Positions 1 through 10,622 of a stretch of 64,000 nt of DNA are shown here, one piece after another (within the stretch, counting starts at the first letter, position 1; each line of letters starts with the position of its first letter). Location of the stretch: the NCBI GenBank assembly GCA_029168955.1, contig JAPDOI010001155.1:62001-126000 (forward strand). The letters run 5' to 3'. This DNA comes from Aplectana chamaeleonis. Lineage: Eukaryota > Nematoda > Chromadorea > Rhabditida > Cosmocercidae. Both the position numbers and the translations under genes were made by a program. The notes beneath the pieces are model-generated. The model was not told where the DNA came from. It did no database searches and was given only the letters and a program-made list of their open reading frames with translations.

Positions 1-889
1 CATAGGTGAACATATATACATGATATTTTCAGGTGAATAAAGTTGTTTCTCTCACGCATTGAATGCGGCAAATTTTTAAGCTCGCAAGGTACTCTATTTC
101 GCTGATCCCGGACTACGCTAAAACGGCTTCCCTTGTTAACCAAAAAAGGTGATATCGGCTAACTACGCTTATTTTTTTTAATCTACAATTTTTTCATCTC
201 GCTACATTTACCTTTCCTCTAGTATTGACAACATGGATGGGAATCAGGGTAAATGAACACCCCCGAGTGATCAGAGATTCCTAACAAACAACTAAAAATA
301 ACGCAAATGACACACATAAAGGGATGGAAAAAATCAAAATCTGCCTACGAAGACAGTTGCTGAAAGCTCCGTAAACCACGGAAACCTTCCTGTCCATCAC
401 GTGGAACGCCGCGAGGTGCATCTCTCGGCATGCCACCAACACCCCTTCCACGGAAAGACGTTATTAAAAAACGAATCACAGATCTCTTATAATTAAAGAA
501 AGAGAAGAATTACCATAGAAGTCTAGAGCATCATCAAAAAATAAAACGAATTGCAAATCTCACATAACCGAAAATGAGAACTTGGACGGCACGATCTTCG
601 TGATACATCGATTGATGGACGCTGCCACCGCCTCTCCCGCGAATGTTCTGTAGAACAGCCCATCGACCTGCGCAGCCGTAGACATCCCGAATTCACGTCC
701 TGTGGACAACAACTGGGTCTGCGTCGATTCAAGGCACTCGGCGGGATTGCCGGTCGATGGGCTGTTTAACAGCCCGTCGCTCCCTGCTCAACAGCACACT
801 GGGACGACCCCGCGTAGAGCTGCCTGTTCGCCAGCGGTGACTCGTTCTGGGCGGATCGACGTCCTGTAGACAACAGCGAACGTCTGAGT
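1..889. other. non-coding stretch, no gene seen
   Basis: AT-rich for the first ~550 bases, then more GC-rich. I find no convincing exon on either strand. The only structure is at 600-890: a perfect 15-bp inverted repeat (654-668 against 752-766, core CAGCCCATCGACC) and a direct repeat of about 29 bases (around 694-722 and 857-885, both with CGTCCTGT.GACAACA). These look like the decayed edge of a repeat element. Confidence 0.5.
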
Positions 890-1445
890 ATGGGATGGGC
901 CCCTTACGTAGCGAGTGTGATGCCCTTGTCTCAGACTGCGGTGGGGGTGACCTCACCTGCGGGCCGTGACATGGATGGAATCATTGTTGGAAAAGACCCG
1001 CTTCAATCGAAGGGGTGGGACAACGCCCCTAGCGCCACGTGCTTCTATTGTAGGTCGACGTGCTTCTGTGTGGGGAATAGGATGCGGCAAAAGTTTTGCT
1101 TCGCTGCGCCACGTGCTTCTCTAATAGGACGACGTGCTGCCGCGCGAGAAAGGGATTGGGGCTCTCTACACACAGAGGGAGGAGTTGTCCCATTCTCGCA
1201 GTTCGACACGTCACGCTACACAATTCAAACAAAATGGTCCCGAGTGGAATTAAAGCCACGAAAAGCGACACAGCTCCCCCCTCGGTGTGTAGAGTCCCTG
1301 AGTCGTGGGAAACGGGGGCACGGCAAGAGTTCTGCCCCTCTGTGCCACGTAGTTATATCGAACAGACCGCGTGCTCCTCGGAGCAGCACGTGCTGCTGCA
1401 AAAGTTCCTTTCAACTCGACTAGGTATCCGATTAGAGAGCCTATC
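890..1445. repeat. family K repeat, copy 1 (CACGTG-rich)
   Basis: Contains tandem units of about 74 bases built around GCGCCACGTGCTTCT...GACGTGCTGC, ending in GAGCAGCACGTGCTGCTGC near 1380-1398. The same blocks recur at 56690-56990, and related CACGTG-rich blocks occur at 49644-50165 and 55383-55899. One unit is interrupted by the palindromic element at 1158-1298; the copy at 56807-56945 lacks that insert. The ORFs crossing it share no recognisable protein and I do not treat them as genes. Confidence 0.6.
1158..1298. mobile_element. palindromic MITE (GGGGCTCTCTACACACAG ends), copy 1
   Basis: About 141 bases. The left end GGGGCTCTCTACACACAGAG is mirrored by the right end ...CTCGGTGTGTAGAGTCCC. 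A second copy with the same ends lies at 51376-51517. It is inserted in the family K repeat, since the related K block near 56807-56945 has no such insert. The similar length and shared ends of the two copies argue for a non-autonomous TIR element; superfamily unknown. Confidence 0.65.
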
Positions 1446-2432
1446 ATGGCCGAATCGGACCTCCCCAGTATCTGAGGTTGACGAAATTCGAACAACCGAA
1501 CAAAGAAAAGGTGGAGATGACAGAATCAACGTACCAATGGACTTGAAGAGACCGAAGGTGTTAGTTCCATAAGTTTCACAAGAGCGATCACTGGCGCACA
1601 TGAAAGGGGAATAATCTATGGTGACTATCGGCACATCACAGACTTTCTCCACTTCGTAAACTCTGTAAAAAAGAGCAAAACGTGTACAGAAAAGGTTCAA
1701 CTACCTAGCTGACTCCGTCGGCTCTTACTAAAGCGAGGATACAGATTTGACGCATTGTTACTTCCCGCCTCCACTATAATTTGTGGAGCGTTGTCTGGTG
1801 AAACCATGACCCGTTCTTTGGCAGCCCCGAAATAGTGTTGAAGCGGGAATTTAAAAACAAAAACAACAGTATATGAGTAGGCTACCTTATGCGATTATCA
1901 TTGCAGAGGACTGCTAACAAATTTAGAGATCCACTGAGGAATTCTGCCGGGATCCACCGCACTCGAAGCACTGCAGGCGGTCTTGGCGACTCAAACAGAG
2001 TCGGATGGACTTCTTGAACTCTGGAAACATAGATAATCTGACAACTCTGAGTGCTCAAAAACTAAAGCATGAAAAAAGAATTTTGGGGTGCCAATCACGA
2101 ATCCGTTTCGGGAAAGATTTCAAGAAGTACCGATGCGACGAGTCGGAATCACTATATGTCTTGGAAGACACTCTCGCGAGACACATAGGACTCTCATTCT
2201 CAGACATCCTTACAAACGATTCGTTATATGATTCAAAAACGAATCGTCAATCCTGGATCAATTCAAAATCCGCTAGTTGATTCGGCCTCACCATCCGAAT
2301 GACTCGGAACTACTGTTTCCAGAGCTACTCTTCTAAATGAACCTGATTGATCCATATATCCTGAATCCCAATCCCGCAAGGATTCGAAATTCTATTATAG
2401 GGAAACATCCTACGCGGGTTTAGCGTAGAGGG
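1446..2432. other. non-coding stretch, no gene seen
   Basis: I see no exon with splice signals, no tandem repeat and no recognisable element. A 91-codon open frame (2005-2280) has no recognisable motif and no flanking gene signals. Confidence 0.4.
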
Positions 2433-2542
2433 TTGGCCAAAATTACGGACACTCTATATACCGTCGGCGGAGACCGGATTAATCGGCAAAAAACAAGGAG
2501 TGATCGCGAAATGAAATTCCTTAGTAGGACGGCGGATCCAAG

Positions 2543-3228
2543 ATGTTCAACCTACGCGTGGTGGATCTGTGGAGTCGACGTTATGGAGACTCATCAAACG
2601 GACATCAATCACTCCATGTGGGGTTTTTTTCGTATTGGGAGTGTAACTGGCTGGCTGCTACACTCCTCTGTATTCTACTTCTACGAGCTGGCATCGAGAG
2701 GAATCCGGGACCGCGCAGCAAGACAACACGATATCCCTGCTGTCACTGCGGACTATCTGCTCAACATGAAAGCATTCAATGTGGTGGTTGCCTAGGCTCG
2801 GTGCACCTTAAATGTTCGGGATTGTCCAGCTATGATGACTACACTCATGCTTATTGTAGTATGTCTTGCTCTGTAAATCCTCCTAGGGTTCCTCAGCATA
2901 GTCTTTGCATTTATCAACTCAATATCAATGGCCTACGTGCCAAAATTGCTGAACTCACAGTGTATATAGATCGCACTCAACCTGATGTCATTCTCCTGCA
3001 GGAGACCAAGCTTAGCGCATCTGCCCCCTCCCTTCCCCGTCTCCCCGGTTATTTATCCTATCCTACTCCACGTACTTCCCATGGCGGTGGTGTTTCAACA
3101 TTTGTAAAATCATGTATCCCTTCTCACCTAATTGATCTACCCACTGATGATGTTGTTGAATGTCTTGGTGTTCATATTGTATCACAAAGTGGCCCCCTTG
3201 ATATTGTCAACGTCTATAAATATACCCC
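2543..3228 (+). pseudogene. LINE ORF, 5' part: 2A-like leader, PHD-like finger, endonuclease N-terminus
   Basis: Reads from an ATG. Residues 1-57 form a leader with a hydrophobic LLCILLL stretch just before GIERNPGP. Residues 66-109 hold a Cys/His array with PHD-like spacing: C-x2-C, C-x2-C, H-x2-C, then a final Cys pair at 105 and 109. From about residue 118 the APE-type endonuclease begins (QLNINGLR, then DVILLQETKL with the expected catalytic Asn and Glu). The frame fails near 3225, where the next frame takes over with continuous endonuclease homology, so a small indel has broken the ORF. A PHD-like finger before the endonuclease is a known layout in some CR1-group LINEs. Confidence 0.75.
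2690..2713 (+). other. 2A-like ribosome-skipping motif (GIERNPGP)
   Basis: Codons 50-57 of the LINE ORF read G-I-E-R-N-P-G-P after LLCILLLRA. The canonical 2A ending is D-V/I-E-x-N-P-G-P, so all invariant residues are kept except that the first Asp is Gly. 2A-like peptides at the N-terminus of APE-type non-LTR elements are described in trypanosomes and several animals, so function here would be release of a ~56-residue leader during translation. Activity with Gly instead of Asp is not something I can judge from sequence. Confidence 0.6.
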
Positions 3229-4103
3229 CATCCACGTCCTGTCCTAACGCGTTTGACTCCTCAAATTACTTACATACTGCCTTGTCATCTAGTTCGGTTG
3301 TAGTAGCTGGTGATTTCGATGCTCATTCTCCTTCGTGGTTCTCTCCTCTAGAGCCTGACAATAGAGGTGAGCTCATTGAGATATTCGCTGATGATTGTGA
3401 TCTTATCCCTATCAATGAGGATTCTCCCACTCGTCTTCCGGCAGTGGGTCGACCTTCCTCACCCGATATCACCTTTGTATCATCCTCGCTAGCCAACTCC
3501 TGTAACTGGTCTACCGATGTGGCCCAGGCCAGTGATCATGTTTCCATAATTACGTCATTGGATTTGTCACTTAATAGCTTGTTTGCTCCGTTTTCTGGCT
3601 CTCGTTGTAAGTCTTATTCCAATTATCGTAAGGCTAACTGGGACCTATTCAAAGAGGTGTTGCTCAGCCAGGCGGCCGACTACCCGAGGAACAAAACAGT
3701 CCCCGATAAGGAGAAGTTTATCGTCAGTGCCATTGAACGAGCCTCTAAAGCAGCTATTCCTACTGGACGTGTAAGGACTTTTCACCCAAATGTGCCCAGT
3801 GAAGTCCTCGACCTGATCACGATGAGAGACGACAAGCGAAGATCGGACCCCAATGATCCTACGATACAACAGTTATCGCACAACATCACCGAGCTGCTAA
3901 ATCAACACAAGCAGCAGCGCTGGAAAGAGCTAACCGAGTCGATTGATTTTGCCGCGGATGCCAGAAAAGCTTGGACAACACTGAAACGAATTTCTGGCAA
4001 AAAGATGAGCACGGATCGTAACATGCTCGAGTTTCCGTCTGGAAGATTCGAGCCCGGATACAAGGCAGCTTGTCTGCTCGGCAAACTTTGCACATCGGCA
4101 TAA
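3222..4103 (+). pseudogene. LINE endonuclease C-terminal half and linker
   Basis: Continues the endonuclease in the shifted frame: VVVAGDFDAHSPSW carries the GDFN-like motif (Asn replaced by Asp here), SPDITFVSS the SD.. strand, and QASDHVSII the catalytic SDH motif. The linker toward the RT follows (QQRWKEL...AWTTLKRISGKK). A TAA at 4101-4103 ends the frame; the same frame resumes directly with the RT at 4116, and the adjoining +1 frame also reads plausibly for about 90 bases. A pair of compensating small indels around 4050-4140 is therefore likely. Confidence 0.75.
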
Positions 4104-4115
4104 TCGCCTCGTGAT

Positions 4116-5612
4116 ATGCAAAACAGACGAACCATGCGAGCAACCAGGAAGCTCAATCGGCTGGATGTCCCTGCTATTTCTCCTCCCGCCACTGACAAGA
4201 TCATCAAATCGATGAAAAACTCGCGTGCAGAGGGACCTGACGGGATATCGGCTGTTCATCTCAAGCATCTTCCTGATCCCTATTATGAACTGCTCTCTGA
4301 TCCCATTTATTCGTCATTCAGTTCTGGTGTTATTACGGCGCGCGAGAAACAAGCTGTCGTCATTTTCATCGCCAAACCAGGCAAGTCATCGGATAAGGCT
4401 GCCTCCCACCGCCCCATCTCCCTCCTTTCCGCCCTTGCCAAGCTTGCAGGAAAGGTCGTCAATCCGCTCCTCCGAAACGCGTTGCAGCACAACACTCACC
4501 AGCATGGTTTCAAGAAGGAGCATTCTACCATCACTGCCCTGACATCAAACACCGAGCATATCATTGCTGGATTTAATCGCAAGACTCCGGCTGGTAGAAG
4601 CCTCGTCGTTGTTGTTGATCTCTCGGCTGCATTTGATAGCTTCAGTATCCCGCTTCTATCGAAATCCATACTGGAATCGGATATGCCCAGTTGGTCTAAA
4701 ATATGAATTAATAGCTTTGTCAAAAACCGGTCCATTCGTGTAAAGTTCGACGGACATCTATCGTCTTCGGTCCCTTTGAAAGCCGGTGTCCCGCAAGGCG
4801 GGGTGTTGTCCCCTAGCCTGTTTTCGCTATTTCTATCTGATATTCCTGAGCCACCAACTGGTATTCATCTGTGCCTGTACGCCGATGACATCACTATCGT
4901 ATGCACGGACTCAGTTATTGACCGAGCCACTGCCACCATGGACAACTACTTACGGACCCTGGCTATGTATCTCAAATCAAAGTCGCTGACTGTCTCTGCC
5001 TCCAAATCAAGTGCTACTCTATGTACAACGGCAACTATTGAACATCGGCTTCATCCCAGAGTCATCTGGGATGGCCACGAGCTGCCACTGTCTAAGCATC
5101 CTCGACTACTGGGAGTTTTCCTGGACCCCTCTTTAAGATTTCATGAAAATACGCGTATACGAGCTGCCTCTGCCAACTCGCGCAACAACATTCTTCGCGC
5201 CTTGGCTGGAACCTCGTGGGGCAGCACGAAAGAAGTACTACGTACGACTTATAGAGCCATGGTCCAGCCGGTCTTGGAATATGGCGCCCCTATTTGCACT
5301 CGACATCTCTCTGAATCCTCTTGGTGCAAGCTGCAGAGAGCACAGAATACTGCCCTCAGGCTTATTACTGGATGTCACAAATCGACGCCTATTCCGCATC
5401 TTCATCAAGAAACCGGCCTACTCCCTGTAAAACAGCACTGCTTACTCCAGTCTCAGCAGTTTCTCATAAGTACTGTCAAGAGCCCGACCCATCCAAACTA
5501 CCATCTTCTGTCGTCCGGCCCCCAACCAAAAAACATACGCACGCCGCTCAATGCTTCCCTATCTGATGTCGATAAACAACGCTGGGCTACATCCGAGCTC
5601 TCCCGCAGATGA
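4116..5612 (+). pseudogene. LINE reverse transcriptase domain
   Basis: Same frame as the preceding linker. Motifs in order: AEGPDGISAVHLK, AKPGKSSDKAASHRPISLL, QHGFKKEHSTITAL, VVVDLSAAFDS (first catalytic Asp), GVPQGGVLSPSLFS, LCLYADDITIV (YADD at 4878-4889) and KHPRLLGVFLDP, then the thumb and connector region. Two in-frame TGA codons (4704 and 5610) interrupt it; their context suggests former TGG and CGA codons by single base changes. Motif order and spacing are those of CR1/jockey-group enzymes that copy their RNA by target-primed reverse transcription. Confidence 0.85.
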
Positions 5613-5618
5613 CTCCAG

Positions 5619-5951
5619 ATGGCGGAGCATACGCGCTTTGTGGCAGAGTATCTGTCTGATGCTCAGCACAACTTAATTTTTGGTGGCGTGCCCCCACGAG
5701 TCGACGAAAGCGAAGCTGAACTGCTGAGACGTACCCGGACAATCCTAGCTAGTCTGCGATGCGGTCACTCCACATATCTAAAGGCCTACGCTCATCGGAT
5801 TGACCAGTCAGTCCCAGATAAATGCCCCGATTGTGAATGTGCTGGACATGATTCATTGCATCTATTTTCATGTCCGGCCAGCCCTACAACCTTGTCTGCT
5901 CGAGATCTATGGTACAAGCCATGTGAGGTGGCTAGCTTCCTACGCCTCTGA
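5619..5951 (+). pseudogene. LINE C-terminal Cys/His segment
   Basis: In frame with the RT across the TGA at 5610. Encodes a basic helix-rich stretch (LRCGHSTYLKAYAHRI) and a zinc-binding-like CPDCECAGHDSLHLFSC, then a short tail ending in a stop at 5949. A C-terminal Cys/His motif of this type is common in jockey/CR1-group LINEs. The following ~35 bases are the 3' UTR with a GAA-repeat tail. Confidence 0.7.
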
Positions 5952-6013
5952 TGCGATGCTCTGTTCATGGCTGACAAGAAGAAGAAGTAGGACGGCTGGG
6001 GACCTGCATCTAC

Positions 6014-6820
6014 AAGGGTTGAGCAGGCCGTTGTTGCAATTTTCGACGAAGCTACGACCCCCTTCCCGTTTCCCAAAATTTTCGAAAAATTTCCAAGATT
6101 TTTTACGATCCCCTCCCGAGATTAAAAAAAATCCTGTGGGCAGTGTTCATGATAGAAAACCATATTATGGTTTTCGATGTTTTTAGGTAAGTAAGTCCAT
6201 TAAGAACACGTCAATAGGGAAAAGTCGCTACAGAACACTCAAATAGCGGAGAAAAACTATGTAGAGAAAACCCTGAAAAATTAATTATGCCTGTCTGTGT
6301 TTCGGGAGGCTGCGTACAACGCATCCGAGTAATGGTTTCGCGCTTCAAAATTTTAGGTAATTCGCTTTGCTTCCTGTTCCCTGTACCAAAAATTATTCAA
6401 AAACAAGAGGGTTCTGTGCACATGCTGGGATGTTACAACCGCGAAAAAAAGAATATTCGAAAATTCGGTGCCTGTTCCTACGGTAAAACGAACGCAGGAC
6501 AACTGTTAAAGGACGTGGGAGGCGTGGCCCAATGGGTTGGCTGGCCCAAGAGATTTTCTCCCACTTCCCGACGGTTTTTTGTCGAACTCTCGTTCTTACT
6601 TTTCTTAGTGGGACCCAAAGCTTACGTTTTTTGCCAACTTTTTCATCGTGGACGCAGCCTTTACGCTTTTTGACAGTGAAAAAATTAGAAAAGGTTAAAA
6701 ATTGTGGTGAAATTTGGTCAAATCGTACGAACCCCCCCCCAATTTGCACTTTTTTCAATTCTTTTACCAATTATTTTACGACCCCCAACATGTGCTGAGT
6801 CGCAACCCTGCTCAACCCAG
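6014..6820. mobile_element. hAT-type MITE with a nested family C MITE
   Basis: Left end AAGGGTTGAGCAGGCC and right end ..CTGCTCAACCCAG are inverted repeats like those of the clean copy at 9199-9442. The flanking octamers GCATCTAC (6006-6013) and GCAGCTAC (6821-6828) match at 7 of 8 positions, fitting an aged 8-bp duplication. The interior keeps the C-run and TTTTC-rich body (ACGACCCCC) of the 9199 copy on both sides of the insert at 6137-6661. Confidence 0.65.
6137..6661. mobile_element. family C MITE, copy 1 (nested)
   Basis: Ends are degenerate forms of AAGGCAGTGTTCACGATA and its inverse (right end ATCGTGGACGCAGCCTT followed by TA at 6662). The body matches the copy at 51773-52322: both contain a block with GAACGCAGGAC, a GACGTGGG..GG motif and a ..GGTTGGCTGG.CC..AGATTT segment. 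The ORFs at 6287-6673 and 6393-6770 are chance frames through this element. Confidence 0.65.
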
Positions 6821-6828
6821 GCAGCTAC

Positions 6829-7589
6829 TGTGGCAGTCGGCTTGTCATGGTGAAATAAGCGTGCGAAATACGGCACCCCCCCCCCCCGCTTCAGTTTGAA
6901 AATCGAAGCGGCCCACCACCCTCCACTCTCTAGGTTGATCCGGAGTGTAACTTTCATATGAACAAGATATTGCGAATGGAAAAAAAGTAATGAATAAAAT
7001 ATGAAAAATTCGAAAGTGAAAAAGGACCTAAAAACGGCCCGCTCACCTTTAACAGTTAAATTTTACAAAGAATTTTGGATGGCGACAGGCCGGGGACCTG
7101 CGGCACACCTTACTCGAAGTCCACTGCAACCCCCTCGGTGGAGTTCACTAGGGTATATAGGCAAGCATATGTAGTCAAAAACAATGTTCAAATGACCGCG
7201 AAAAACGAATGAACCATAGGAAGTTGAAGCATGGAAACGAGAAAAAAACAACAACATGCGGTACAGAAAAAAATTCACATTGCTACATTAATCAACCTAA
7301 AGAAAGGAATCACAAAGTATCCAGCCAGTCACAAAGGGCTACTTGTACGATCAACCAGGTAAACTTTTCTGGAATGAAATTTTTCAATGACGTGTAGTTG
7401 GGAGGAATGGAATGATTTCTACAAAGGTTCTCAAAAATGGGTATAGTTCTGTTGATGAAAAAGTGACGCCTGCAGTTGAGATTTGATGTGTACCGGTGGA
7501 GCTTGACGGGGCCCTCCCCTAGTGGTTGACTCTCTCGTTGTCACAAGGTCCTCAGGTTTAAGACCGAAATCTACGCCAAACAGGATCAT
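6829..7589. other. non-coding stretch, no firm gene
   Basis: Contains two C-runs (near 6736 and 6880) and no recognisable element. A possible weak plus-strand exon ends at a GTAAAC donor (7360), but its acceptor side has no pyrimidine tract, so I do not call it. Confidence 0.35.
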
Positions 7590-8335
7590 CCTGCTATCCT
7601 GCTTACAAGGGAAGTATACAAAGCCTAGGTCGGATCTGCGGAAACGATTTGTGTTCTCGATATCTCTCGAGCATGTATAGTAGAACTTTGCAGTATCCCG
7701 TCCCAAGCAGCTGGTTCCAAAAAGGTATGAGCGTCTTAAAGTTTCGCGAAAAGGTAAGAGTACCATCAGAAATTTTTGGGAGTGTTTCGGAAAAAAAATT
7801 CGGATCTTGCTCAAAATCTGTATGTAGGACTAATCTAGAAGGCTGAAAACGAATCTGGGGTCTGTTCGTCGAAATTCTTAGGTTTACTGTAGGTTATGGT
7901 AGATAATACGCCATTTAGGGTGGAAATATTCCTTTGTAGCTATAAAATCGGAAAGTGGACATTAAATTCTTGTTTACCACCCCGAATAACACCCGCATAC
8001 AAATTTTGAGTCAAACCTGAGACTTTCGTGAAACTACCGTATACCAACCATAGTCTACCCTAATTTGTAAAAAATCGGCAAACGGACCTCAGATTCGTGT
8101 TGAGCACATCAAACTGCTCTCAGAAAATGATTTCGAGACACATCTACCAAAGAGATCCGGAAATCTCGAAAGTGGAGTTTTGCCCTCACGATTTCCCCCG
8201 CTAGGAAGGTTGCGTAGCAGCTCGCCCCCGACCCTACGTCTCTGTCTTTGCGGGGTGAGAGAGCAGACGGGGAGGGTCCCAGCGGTCTCGAGGCTCGGCG
8301 TTGTTCAATTGAGGCGCGATTAGGCATGACAAAGA
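7590..8335. repeat. family X dispersed repeat, copy 1
   Basis: Shares several landmarks with the other X copies (9785, 11390, 27830/30735, 41940, 43975 and 51650): TCGGATCTGCGGAAACGA, a GAATCTGGGGTC..TTCGTCG block, TTACTGTAGGTTA.GGTAG, ACCCCGAATAACACCC and GTGAAACTACCGTATACC. Copies are diverged by substitutions and small indels, so the family is old. No coding capacity is evident and ends are not clear. Confidence 0.6.
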
Positions 8336-9190
8336 GCAGTAGCCAATCATTGACCGGTTAGATTGATAGAGCATTCAACTGTATCGTATACATTGTTTGC
8401 GAAATGCATGGATATAACAATTGGAATCCTCTGAAGCTGCAGAAACAGGAATGTATTTGGTCCCACTATGGTACATGGTGAATCTATTTTTCTCTACTTA
8501 GGGTGTTTTCGAATGGTTTCTGATACGAGGCCCTTCAACTACTGATGAAATCTTTGAAATGTACTAAGGAATATGACACGTTTAAAGAGCTAGACTGTGC
8601 GATTCATGGGACTAAGGCTTGAAAGCTGCTCTATAAATCCATGAAAGAGCAATACACTCGAGCTATGAGTTGTTTACGAAGCATGATTTTGTTGGTCTAA
8701 ACGTTTAATGGTCCGCCTACATGGGAACTGCACCATTTTCCGCTTTCTTGTAAGGCAGTTGTTCTCGCTGAAACTTTGACTTCCCAATGATGGCGGTAGG
8801 ATCTGCTAGCCCAGGTTGTTCGTTGGAATTTTTCGAAAGTGTACCCCATAATTTGTAGGTAAGGGGGTTCGGCCGCGGGTTGGATACCTTGTTTTTTTTT
8901 AAATTCTAGTATGTCTGAGCGAAACCTGCCCCAAAATGCTGGAACCCCTTGGTGGACGAAAATTTGACGTGGATTCGAAAAAAAATTGACTTCCCTCAAT
9001 ATCGGGAGCCGCTCTTCTTTTTTCGGTGTACTAGAATCGAAGCAGAATAGTGCGCGCGAAAAGTTCGAACCCAGCAGTTATCCTCATCAAAAATATCGAG
9101 GTCTTGTCTTCCCTTGATCAGAATAGCCATAATTAGGCAAAGAGATTTGAGCGAATCATCAATCCCTGCTCAATAAATCCTGTAATTTGA
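8336..9190. other. non-coding stretch, no gene seen
   Basis: No exon with splice signals, no tandem structure and no recognisable element end was found on either strand. The minus-strand ORF at 8697-8999 has no recognisable domain. Confidence 0.4.
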
Positions 9191-9198
9191 GGTACCGG

Positions 9199-9442
9199 CA
9201 GGGTTGAGCAGGCCGTTGCGACCGGTGACCAAAAATCTACGACCCCCCCTTTGGTGACCAAAATTTTCACGAACTCCCCTCCCCATGGAATGGAGAAATG
9301 GCTACCTCCCCAAGTGATTTGGAGATAAACCCCATTTTTTCCAAAATTTTACGAACCCCCTCAAAATTTTCATTTTTTTCTAAAAGTTTCCGAAATCTCT
9401 ACGACCCCCCGTTGCGACCGGTCGCAAGCCTGCCCAACCCTG
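9199..9442. mobile_element. hAT-type MITE with perfect 8-bp duplication
   Basis: Begins CAGGGTTGAGCAGGCC and ends GCCTGCCCAACCCTG, an imperfect terminal inverted repeat of about 15 bases. It is flanked by GGTACCGG on both sides (9191-9198 and 9443-9450), a perfect 8-bp target site duplication diagnostic of hAT transposition. The interior is 244 bases rich in ACGACCCCC and AAATTTTC and non-coding. The perfect duplication suggests this is the youngest member in the window; a diverged relative lies at 6014-6820. Confidence 0.9.
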
Positions 9443-9450
9443 GGTACCGG

Positions 9451-9784
9451 TCCACCGCTGGTCTAGTATATACCATTTGGCCACAATTGGTATTCAGGTC
9501 TCTCAAATCAGGCGTGGGTTGAACGGACTCGAAACGCACCAAGCCTGAGTGTGATCCAGTCAGAAATTATCAAAACTATTTGAGACAAGGTCTAACTGTT
9601 AGTGATACGTGTAAATTCTAACGGAAAACGTTTAGAAGTTACGAAATGTTTTCGAGCCGCATACAAATGTCCATACTTGCAATCAATATGCGTCTTAGCA
9701 TTACATGCATCTTTATTACACATTGTAGTGAAGTAGTTCTCGAGCGAAAATGCAGTACTACACTCGAAATCAACTTATCTGTGC
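9451..9784. other. non-coding stretch, no gene seen
   Basis: AT-rich sequence with no exon signals and no repeat shared with the rest of the window. Confidence 0.35.
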
Positions 9785-10345
9785 TCAACTAGGCTCGCTT
9801 GAGTCAAACGCGCTCCAATGTGATTGGCTGGTTGGCTGGCTGCCAGGCGACAGGCGAGAGACGCCAGACACGCTGCGAAATGAGTCACCGGGGTGAGACG
9901 GGGGCGAGATGCCCGTGTCCCCGCTAGGAAGTTTTGAGCGAATTAAGCCGCAAATTTTGGAAATTCGACGAATAAACCTCATATTCGTGATCAGCGCCCC
10001 AAAAAACCCTCCTGAGAGAAGTTCAAGTCAGATCTGGGACAGTTTTCTGAGGCGCTTTCAGAACCTCCAATCGATATAATTAACCGCTCAACCGAAAATC
10101 CGTGCAAGTCCAAAACGCCATCAGTCTGCAAAAGGTTCAAAAATCTGCTTTCTTAAAAACTTCGCCCAAAATGGTTGTTTTTGGAGCTGAACACGATTAT
10201 GAGGTCCGTTTCCAGATTTTCGAGAGTTTACTGCGCGTTCTGGAAGGTAAAAAAAGCACCAAGAACGAACTTTTTGGACTTATACCTTCTCTGAAGCAGC
10301 GGCTCGGGACGGCGTACTGCGCATTTTTCAATACCTGCCAAAATC
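9785..10345. repeat. family X dispersed repeat, copy 2
   Basis: Shares CCTCATATTCGTGATCAGC, AAACGCCATCAGTCTGC and a CTCGGGACGGCGTACTGCGCA segment with copies at 11390-12620 and 43975-44133. No coding capacity. Confidence 0.5.
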
Positions 10346-10622
10346 AGGAGAGTTTTTGCCACGTGGAAAAATGGGCGTGGCTAAGTGCATGGCGCCACAA
10401 TGGCCTCTCCAGGCCACAAACCCTCTATGACACGGCGTAATTCACATCATTCGAGGCGCGCGTGACGCCTGGGCCTCCATCTACCCTCCGCTCTCTCACT
10501 GTCTCTAACCTCCGCTCCGCACCAGCACGCGTAGGAACCATGTGAATTTCGCCTGTAGCAGCGCATCCATAATTTTGGCGTATCCTGCTTGTATAAAAAA
10601 CAACTGAAAATAGAAAACTTAC

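Larger units (their letters stand above)
2433..5990 (+). mobile_element. CR1/jockey-like LINE with 2A-like leader, near full length, decayed
   Basis: A single-ORF non-LTR retrotransposon. Domains in order: short leader ending in a 2A-like motif, PHD-like zinc finger, APE-type endonuclease, reverse transcriptase with YADD at 4878-4889, and a C-terminal Cys/His segment (CPDC..CAGHDSLHLFSC). The 3' end runs into a short GAA-repeat tail at about 5972-5988. Three in-frame stops (4101, 4704 and 5610) and a frameshift near 3225 show it is inactive. The 5' boundary is approximate: nothing recognisable precedes 2433 and the first coding ATG is 2543. The hAT-type element at 6014 begins 24 bases beyond the tail. 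Confidence 0.85.

Noticed and set aside
890..1572. Overlapping ORFs of 115-177 codons on both strands
   Set aside because: Located in CACGTG-type repeat units and a palindromic MITE; the other copies do not keep the frames.
6287..6770. ORFs of about 125 codons on both strands as genes
   Set aside because: They run through nested MITEs with identifiable ends and homologous non-coding copies elsewhere.
7268..7360. Possible plus-strand exon ending at ACCAG/GTAAAC
   Set aside because: The acceptor side lacks a pyrimidine tract and no partner exon was found.
10602..10622. A 19-base intron between the exon 3 donor and a CTATTTTCAG acceptor in the minus-strand gene
   Set aside because: Too short to be spliced; the TTTCAG is coincidental.
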